NCBI GenBank assembly: GCA_029204225.1
Contig: CM055112.1
Coordinates: forward strand, 43,211,025-43,275,024
Origin: Diphasiastrum complanatum
Taxonomy: Eukaryota; Streptophyta; Lycopodiopsida; Lycopodiales; Lycopodiaceae
Direction of reading: 5' to 3'
DNA: 64,000 nucleotides
Below, one piece after another: positions 57,040 to 64,000 of this stretch; the first letter of the stretch is position 1; the number at the start of each line of letters is the position of its first letter. The notes under the pieces were generated by a model. The model saw only the letters and a program-made list of their open reading frames with translations. It made no database searches and was not told where the DNA came from. Made by a program: the position numbers and the translations under genes.

Positions 57040-58010
57040 GACCTCATGATCCACATTGTGGACGAGATGATAGCCTTCTTGCATGGAGAGCTAGACGAAG
57101 AGGTCTATATGGATCAACCCCTAGGATATGTCTCAAATTCACTTCCTGATTATGCATGCACAATGTATAGAAGTATATACGGTCTGAAACGGTCAGCTCG
57201 ACAATGGTACAAGAAGAAGGATCAAGCCCTGAAATCATTAGAATTCAAGCCACTATTGGCTGATTCCAATGTGTATGTCAGAGTTACAGATGGGCAGATA
57301 ATAATTGTGGCTGTATATGTGGACAACACTCCGATACTCTACAAGATTGCTGAAGTGAAGGAAGACATCTCGGAACATCTTGAGACTGTGGGTCTAGGAG
57401 AAGCCAGGTGTTATCTTGGCTTGCAAATTGACAGGGACTATGAGGGAGGTAAGTTATACCTTCACCAGTCCAGATACACCCAGAAAATCCTAGAGGATTT
57501 TGGGATGCTAAATTGCGAAGGAGCGAATACCCCAATGCTCGCAAGAACGGTGCTGACAAACGATGATTGTCTGTGGACCGAGGAAGAGAGAGAACAAATG
57601 CAGCTCACACCTTACTGGAAGCTGATAGGTTTGCTGATGTACCTTGCAGACAACACATGCCTTGACATTGCTTATGCAGTGTTTAGAATGAGTCAATTCT
57701 ACACGAAGACAGGCTCAACACATTGGAAGATTGCATAACAAATTTTGCAATATCTTCAATTAACAAGAGATTATGACTTGTGTTATTGTCATGATGCAGG
57801 GTTCAAGATGCTTTCCTACAATGATGCTAGTTGGGCATCCCTCAAAGACGATTGTAAAAGCGTCTCAGGAGGATGAAGATGCTGCAGACCACCTTCATCG
57901 GAACAAAAGACATGGTTGCTGACATCTTCACAAAAGCCCTAGATGGAGAACTGTTTGAGAGACAAACGAGCAAGCTTGGAGTTGTCAAGCTATCACGCTT
58001 TGAGAGGGAG
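57040..58010 (+). pseudogene. Copia RT and RNase H, 5'-deleted, with YVDN active site
   Basis: It starts at motif A (EMIAFLHGELDEEVYMDQPL), has RSIYGLKRSARQWYKKKDQA (motif B, KR in place of KQ), VAVYVDNTPILYKIAEVKED (motif C with YVDN), GLGEARCYLGLQIDRDYEGG, RYTQKILEDFGMLNCEGANT and LIGLLMYLADNTCLDIAYAV. RNase H follows, interrupted by a stop at 57,738 and a deletion after WASLKDDCKSVSGG. The end includes DMVADIFTKALDGELFERQ and the polypurine tract GAGAGGGAGGTGAAG. Confidence 0.85.
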
Positions 58011-58024
58011 GTGAAGAAAAAAAA

Positions 58025-58316
58025 TGTTTCTATTATCAAAGCTTTGCTAGATTTCAGCCCTCTACCTGACGAAAATGTTCGCGAAGGCGAAATTCAAAAG
58101 ACACGAAGCAAAAATGTTCGCGAACACCCTGAGGAGAAAACACGAACGCGAAAGATTCACAAAAGAGATTTTTTTGCGGTACAGCAGGAGAAAGTTAGAC
58201 GACGAGAGAGTAAAACAACTCGAAGCGACATGAAAATAGTCGCGACACCTTTTTCTGCCCTCATGCTCCAGAAAGGACCAGCAAGAACATGCAAGTACCC
58301 AAAAGTACTGATACAG
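58025..58316 (+). repeat. 3' LTR, truncated
   Basis: It matches the first ~290 bp of the 5' LTR at 54,266, with intact TTCGCGAA words (AATGTTCGCGAACAC) where the 5' LTR has TTCACGAACAC. The match ends at about 58,316. Confidence 0.85.
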
Positions 58317-58499
58317 GCTACATTTTGGGCCACTCATCATCTGAACTGTTGTTTAGTCTGTCTCGATTTTGAACATTTTCATCTGGATGCTCGAGGTCCG
58401 CTCCCTCTATCGATGTCGATAGGTCGTAGTATTGCTTGCCAAGTATTTCGTAGCTAACTGGATCTTTGTAGCCATTGTTCTTGCTTCATCAAATTTGAC

Positions 58500-58730
58500 A
58501 TCTCTGACAATTTACACTTGGTTAGTCTCTGGCATATAGATCTTGTAGTTTGATGAATGAATGTTATAGCCTACAAGGTATCCTTGCTCGACTTTCTCAT
58601 CCAGGTTCTTGTGGATCTTGTCAGGAATTTGTGCATATGCTACACATCCGAAGATTTGTACATGAGCTAGATTAGGCCGCTTGTTTCTCCACCACACCTC
58701 AAGTAGAGTAGTGTGCTTGTCTTCTTCTGT
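58500..58730 (-). pseudogene. Copia integrase-tail fragment
   Basis: It encodes VWWRNKRPNLAHVQIFGCVA, the conserved P-x-x-x-HL-x-x-FGC-x-AY block, then EQGYLVGYNIHSSNYKIYMP (the G-Y-(S/D) block), on the minus strand. The left-arm scrap at 5,046-5,111 matches its first part. Confidence 0.8.
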
Positions 58731-59065
58731 AAGTGGGCGGCTGTCGCTATGTTGGCTTAGCAGTATTCCAACCAGCTATGGCTCCAACTAATCCAAGCTA
58801 TGGTTGCCTCCCAACTAGCATGAACTAAGGCTCAATCCAACTAGCATGGTTTAAGGAAGCTAGAATTCCAAAGGTAGACAGAGTGATGAGTATTGTGAGG
58901 GAAAGATCCACTCTTTCTTGCATAAGCTGATCTTGTTGCTAACGAGAAACTATTACTAAGAAACTCTAGATTAACCACTATGGCTGCTTCCCAACTAGTA
59001 GCTAAGATTAGATCTAAAGATGAAACCCTAATCTTCCTTGAATCCCAACCCTAGATTTGAGGCTT

Positions 59066-59584
59066 TTCCTTCCAAACTAAGGTGGCTACCCTATTCTCTC
59101 TCTTGAGGCTAACCCAACCAAGAGGAGGCAACTTGATTAATAATACGTTCCATACAATAGTTTATAACCAAAGGGAAGATCCACAATGGGGAGACACAAG
59201 AGAGATGGAGAAATCCAAATATAGAATTCCTCTACAAGTGTTCACCTACAAATGAGCTCTCCACATTGACTTATATGTGGAGTCCCTTATTTTACAAAGA
59301 GCCGTCAAAACCTCAAACTCTGATAATTTAGTTAAGTTACAAGCTATAGTAGTTTAAGTATAGAACTAACACTTACAAAAGATTCCATGGGACAAACCCC
59401 CAATGGACCATATCACTTATTTTTATAGGCTAGGTTCCATGGAACAGTGGACCTAAGCTAGAGTCGCAATGGTCACATAACTTGAACTGATTTGAATTAC
59501 AATATGGCTAGAATATTTGCAAGGAATATTAGACTACAATATCTCCTCCATTAAAAACTTGGCAGTCCCATGCCAACCCGCTCC
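59066..59584. other. No supported gene
   Basis: Unassigned sequence following the end of the inverted-duplication arm. Confidence 0.4.
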
Positions 59585-59673
59585 TTATGGTGCTGGAGTA
59601 GTCAAAGTCGGTGCAGCTTGTAGGTGTGGGAGTTTTTGTAAAGTGCTGCTCCTTAGGAGATGAAATTTTGAAG

Positions 59674-59865
59674 AAGTATGAGCGTCTCTAGAAGAGTTGA
59701 TGTGGATCATGTGGGAGTTCGCTCTTTGATGGGTTGTATTTCCAAGTGCCCGTGTTGATGTATCTCCAGAAGTATGAGCGTCTCCAGAAGAGTTGATGTG
59801 GATCATGTGGGAGTTGGCTCTTTGATGGGTTGTATTTCCAAGTGCCCGTGTTGATGATTCAATGG
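59674..59865. repeat. Two-unit tandem repeat, 96-bp period
   Basis: AAGTATGAGCGTCTC … GTGCCCGTGTTGATG occurs at 59,674 and again at 59,770, nearly identical. On the minus strand an open frame (59,914-59,585) runs through both, so the period of 32 codons repeats STRALGNTTHQRANSHMIHI. Coding status is doubtful. Confidence 0.85.
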
Positions 59866-59914
59866 ATGATGTACAAGAGCTTGGGTTGTTGAATATGGTA
59901 TGAAAACAACACAA

Positions 59915-62177
59915 GGTGTGAATGAACGGTAATGAGATGAAGATGAGGGTAGGTGGTAGGATGTGAGTCAGATATGGGGGTGGTAGTGGAGGTGAATGAA
60001 TGGATCAAAGATTTGTTGCTCATAGTTATATCTTGAAGACATGATATTGGCAAAACTTTGATTGGCGCATTGCAGCTTCTTTGAGGTCAAGTGTACCGTT
60101 GAGAGCTCCATGAAGGATTGCTTGGAATAGAGGCTTGAACAATCAGCTTTTTTATTTTTTTTGCAGTGGTCTTTGAATGGTCAACAAGTGAATAACTTGT
60201 CGATTTCTTTAATTGCGAGACACCACTTGTTGTTTTGTGAAAAACCTCCAAGGTCTTTGTCACTCTAAATTGGCAATGTTGGTATCCTGCAGATGTTGTA
60301 GACTTGTCTGCTTCACAAAGTGAGTCAAATGAGAACTAGAGCAAGTTCATATTGATCAATCAGGTAGGAATGAGGTCTTGAAGCATGTATGGGAAAAGTG
60401 AGATGAAGCTTCAAGATTAACTGTATGATGGAACATGGGGGAAGGAACGGGTGTGGACAAGGGATGATAGGGATCTTGTGTGTCTTGTTATACTTGTTCA
60501 TAACCAATGTTCAAAGTACAATTTTCAAAAGAGTCATGTACAGAATTAGACAAGAAATTATCTTGAGTATACTGGCTAGAGCAAGGCTTCAGCCTCCCGT
60601 TATTGATGATGGTGCAAAGGATGATGTAGATATACTAAATTAAGATCAGAACAAAAATACATGTAAAACTCCTCTAATGATATACATTGATATATAAAAT
60701 GCTGCTCCATTTTATGAATTTAGGAGGACAAAATACATGTACTTATGCCCAACTTGGGCTTTCATTTATTGAATGAAAGAGTGTATACACAGATTTTTAC
60801 TAAAGCTTATTTGAAGCTATTGTTCTCCCACAATGGGTGTTTGTTGTAGGTAGATCTTTGCAACACGTTATCAGTCTTCCGTTGATGATAAATCTGAAAT
60901 ATGTTGGTAGATTGGTTTGTAATAGCATGAGCTCTGTTCTAATAAAATCAAGCTTCCAATGCTCTTCCACCTCAAAGGGGGGAAAGAGTGGACATCAAGG
61001 GTAGTAAGTGTGATCGGGAAATGTGTTTCATAGTTAGGATTTTGGTAGTCTATGAAAATAATTGCTTAATACCAAATATTAATTCCTGAATTAAATCCAT
61101 TTGGTTCAATTCATAATTGATATCTTTGTAACCATTTGAGTTTATCCGCAATTTTGGATGTCAATTGTGATGTTAGAATTGGAATCTAATACATGGATTA
61201 CATTGGATCTATTAGTTGATAGAAGCTTGTCTTTACAGTTTACACTCTTGGATCTGTAGGGATTCGAAGCTTATCACTAACGTGGAAGGATCAGAAGAAT
61301 GTTGAACCATGTTAATTATTTTGTTTAAATCAAAAGATTAGGTATGGATCTATGGTATCCATCTGATAGGCATGCCAGTCATCTAAATAAATGGATTCTC
61401 TAGTTTATGGGAACAAGAGATAATATCCTATGTGAACTATAGGATAGCTAGATGATCCGTGGATCTCTAGAATATCACATAAGACGATTAAGGGTTTTTG
61501 GAAGGAAGAGCTGGTGGTATGGGACATCAGTAATTTTGGATAGAAAATTCTAGGACTGTAAAGATCTGATTATCAATGGAGTATTTTAGTACCTAGTCAT
61601 GATATGGGAAAAAGAAAAACCATCGATAAAATTTGGGATAATTTGAAAAAAATTTGAGGTTTAATCTAGATCCCAATGTGGTATCTCACTATTTACAAAA
61701 TCAGAGGCTCTCAAATCTATTTCTTGCTTGCTTAATTAGTCATTTACTTCTTAGTAATTTCTCGAATATAAGACATTAGACTGGCTAACACGACTCTTTT
61801 AAGCATGAAATTAGTTTTATGAAAGATTGTTATATCATATGAATTACTACATGTGTAAATAGACTTGGAATTCAGATTGATTCTATGATGATTGTGTTTC
61901 AATTTCTTAAACCTAGGATATCTCTTTTGCGTAAATGGATTTCAGAGGAATTGGATTGAAAATACTTGAGGAATGATAGTACTGTCAATTGGGTTGAAAA
62001 TATTTGAAGAAAAAGTCTTCTTTGTAGTAGAGTGAATCCTTTTATAGAATGCACTTTATTGTTGACTTTTTATGTTCGATTTAGATTATTTTCATATATC
62101 ATCTTTCCAGTTAACTTTTATAGAATTTAAATATGATAATTTCTTTAAAATGAGGGGTGAAGTGATGGTGACAGCTT
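59915..62177. other. Long stretch without a supported gene
   Basis: Small open frames (for example 60,325-60,507 minus and 60,425-60,643 plus) show no family motifs. AACTCCTCTAATG at about 60,667 resembles one MITE terminus but has no partner end. No LTR, primer site or transposase motif was found. Confidence 0.4.
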
Positions 62178-62515
62178 TGATTCATCATTAAAAGCAGATA
62201 CTTGTGTCTTGAAATTGCTATAGAATCATTCCTTTATTAGTTCATAACTCAAATTTTAGCACATCCATAAAACGGCAAGTCGCTTTAGTTATCATTACGT
62301 TCAAAGCTGATACCATTATCAGAGCCTCGCGAAACCTCTTATAGTTATGACTAGAGACAACCATTTGCATTGCTAGTCTCGTGAGCATACACATATCATG
62401 TTTATTATCAATATCAAAAGGTGATAATGACACAAATTGGTAGCATGTTGGCGGCCAACTATGAATAGTTACGAGCAAAAACAATATCATGCATCACAAG
62501 TAGTATCATATTATC
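62178..62515. repeat. Dispersed repeat B-D, further copy
   Basis: From TTCATCATTAAAAGCAGATA to CATCACAAGTAGTATCATAT, this matches 6,810-7,140 directly and 50,860-51,170 in reverse. It ends abruptly on both sides. No ORF. Confidence 0.85.
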
Positions 62516-63122
62516 AAAAAAACAGCAAACATGATCGCAATACATTTTTTAATTTTGTAAATTTTTTTATATAGGATGTAATTGTATACCATGTAAAATT
62601 GTCACTTGTTGAAAGGTTTATAGAATTAGTTATAATAATGTGATGTCAATGGAGACTAATAAATCAGTGCAATTGATGATTGAACATTTATGAAAAAACT
62701 TATTTCAATAGGCTTGTCTACATTCCTACTACTTAAACATTTAATAGTGTGATTGAAATCCATTTACATGTGGATGTGGTGGGTGGCCAACTTGAGGCCC
62801 CTAATTTGTAGACAACATTTAAGGGATTTGGTGACAATGCACATGACTCATAACCACCAAAGTCAATGTGATTCCTAGATTAGGGATTCATATGGTAGGG
62901 TTACGTCAAGACTTAATGATGGAAAACCTAATGCTTAGACTTAGGACAATCTCTTATCATTCTGATTAGGATCTTTTGTACTTACATTTTTTTTAAATGC
63001 AATTTTGAGAGCTAGTGACATTGTTTTCCAAGGCCAAGAGTAGAAGAATCAATATCTGCAAGATATTGGCATTCAAAAAAATAGAATTAAAAAAGAAATT
63101 TTGTCTAATCTTTTTATTTAAG

Positions 63123-63300
63123 CATTAGAGGAGTTCTAAATCCAAAAAACACCCTTTGTAAAGTTTTTTGTTTATATTTTTTCTCAATTTTTTTTACACA
63201 TGGACCAATCAAATAACTAAAATTTGAAATCTACGTAACGCAGCTTTTTGAGTCCACATTTTGATTCCGCACTAAAAATGGCATAACTTTTTAGTGGTAT
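63123..63300 (+). mobile_element. MITE fragment (same family as 43,827)
   Basis: CATTAGAGGAGTTCTAAATC and the following ~175 bp match the first part of the complete MITE, including ACACATGGACCAATCAAA and ATGGCATAACTTTTTAGTGG. The similarity stops at about 63,300, so the 3' half is missing. Confidence 0.8.
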
Positions 63301-63369
63301 TGTTTGATCAATCTGGTTGAATACCTAGTCATCAAATTTAAAAATCTCTTGGAGATCTCTTAAGATCGA

Positions 63370-64000
63370 TATAATGTTTAGCTCTATCTTGAGCACTTCT
63401 GATAATATCCTTATCCACTTGCAACATTTTTTGCATATCATGCAAAAAATCAGCAACCTTCTAGATCTTAATAGACTTTGTCTCAACATTTACTGGAGAT
63501 CTAGGTTGAAAACCGTACATAAGCATAAAAGGACTGTAACCTGTAGTAGAATGTTTTCTACTATTATATGCAAACTCAACCAGTGGGAGATATTCTTCAC
63601 AATGAGATTGCTTGTGAGAAACATACGTCCTCAAAATATAGTCCATAGTTTGATTAGTCATTTCTTGTCTGGCCATCTGATTCAGGAATGATCAGCAGTA
63701 ACTTAAAACTCAAGGAAGTTTCCAGTTTATGGAATACTGCTGACCTGAATTGACCTGCGAACTTAGGATCTCCATCACTAACAATGTCACTTGGTAGACC
63801 ATACAACCGAAATAATCTTTCAACCAAAGATCTGGGCTAAATCAGAAGCCTTTATAGTGGACTTGACTGGTATGAATACAGCTAACTTAGTTTATCGATT
63901 CACTACAACCCAATAGAATCATTTTGTCGTTGGGTCTTTGGAAGTCCAACTACAAAATCCATATATATGCTTTCCCTTTTCTTATATGGGATATCTAACG
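63370..64000 (-). pseudogene. Ty3/gypsy integrase relic (core and following region)
   Basis: Minus strand, with frame breaks. The core is recognisable as FIPVKSTIKASDLAQ, YGLPSDIVSDGDPKFAGQFR (second catalytic D) and ESDGQT (before the catalytic E region). The open segment 63,676-63,461 follows with TNQTMDYILRTYVSHKQSHC, EEYLPLVEFAYNSRKHSTTG and YSPFMLMYGFQPRSPVNVET, a hallmark gypsy block. It continues beyond the window's right edge. It is unrelated in frame or position to the relic at 23.8 kb. Confidence 0.9.

Larger units (their letters stand above)
54266..58316 (+). mobile_element. Copia element with internal deletion, nested in the RNase H relic
   Basis: The 5' LTR is about 54,266-55,143 and the 3' LTR starts at 58,025 (truncated at about 58,316). 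The LTRs share TTTCTATTA(C/T)(C)AAAGCTTTGCTAG, CCCTCTACCTGACGAAAATG and so on, with many CG-to-TG/CA changes between them. The primer site TGGTATTAGAGC (55,148-55,159) differs by one base from the standard. It encodes gag, protease, part of integrase, RT and part of RNase H. The outer 5' terminal TG reads CA. A clean target duplication cannot be read because the 3' end is lost. Confidence 0.85.

Overview
The window looks like nuclear DNA of a land plant with a large, AT-rich, transposon-packed genome. The evidence is plant-type Ty1/copia elements with the initiator-Met tRNA primer site TGGTATCAGAGC, Ty3/gypsy integrase relics, CACTA-type transposase modules (Transposase_24 family), a Penelope-like reverse transcriptase, GT-AG introns of about 0.1-0.2 kb, and long (CT)n/(AT)n tracts. 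The mixture, including a green-lineage-type Penelope relic, would suit a fern or other seedless plant, but that is inference. I see no bacterial, organellar or viral gene order, no CRISPR array, and no rRNA or tRNA gene.

Layout: 1-3,740 holds two minus-strand copia remnants. 3,746-4,697 is an unidentified coiled-coil gene relic. 4,735-9,990 is the left arm of a large inverted duplication; it contains a copia RNase H end and a Penelope-like RT relic. 10,420-11,430 has a C/CT-rich leader, a B3-domain-like exon and an acidic ORF. 13,030-15,008 is a broken multi-exon gene of unknown function, split by a young copia insertion (15,009-20,103) with 820-bp LTRs and the target duplication ACCAC. This copia lacks integrase core and RT and carries an unrelated ORF instead. 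21,395-23,325 and 36,715-38,287 are inverted copies of one repeat with nested palindromes and unstable CT tracts. Between them lie a gypsy integrase relic, a plus-strand copia RT fragment, a nearly complete minus-strand copia (25.9-30.85 kb) and two CACTA-type transposase modules (33.0-36.8 kb). 38,448-39,354 is a spliced, open SET-domain-like gene fragment. 40.8-42.08 kb is the 5' end of another copia.

42,688-46,554 is the least ordinary part. On the minus strand it holds a decayed FCP1/NIF-type HAD phosphatase gene, a 379-bp MITE, and a decayed intron-containing gene whose C-terminal half has the fold signatures of a beta-class DNA amino-methyltransferase (N4-cytosine/N6-adenine type). Its catalytic DPPY motif is replaced by DTTS. 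A minus-strand copia (46,555-49,135) interrupts this gene upstream.

49,140-59,065 is the right arm of the inverted duplication. There a (CT)n tract of about 20 bp in the left arm has grown to about 458 bp, and a second copia (54,266-58,316) is nested in the RT/RNase H relic. From 59.1 kb to the end are unidentified repeats, a 96-bp tandem duplication, a MITE fragment and a gypsy integrase relic. Nothing here behaves as an operon; the genes are independent transposon genes or host-gene fragments caught among transposons.
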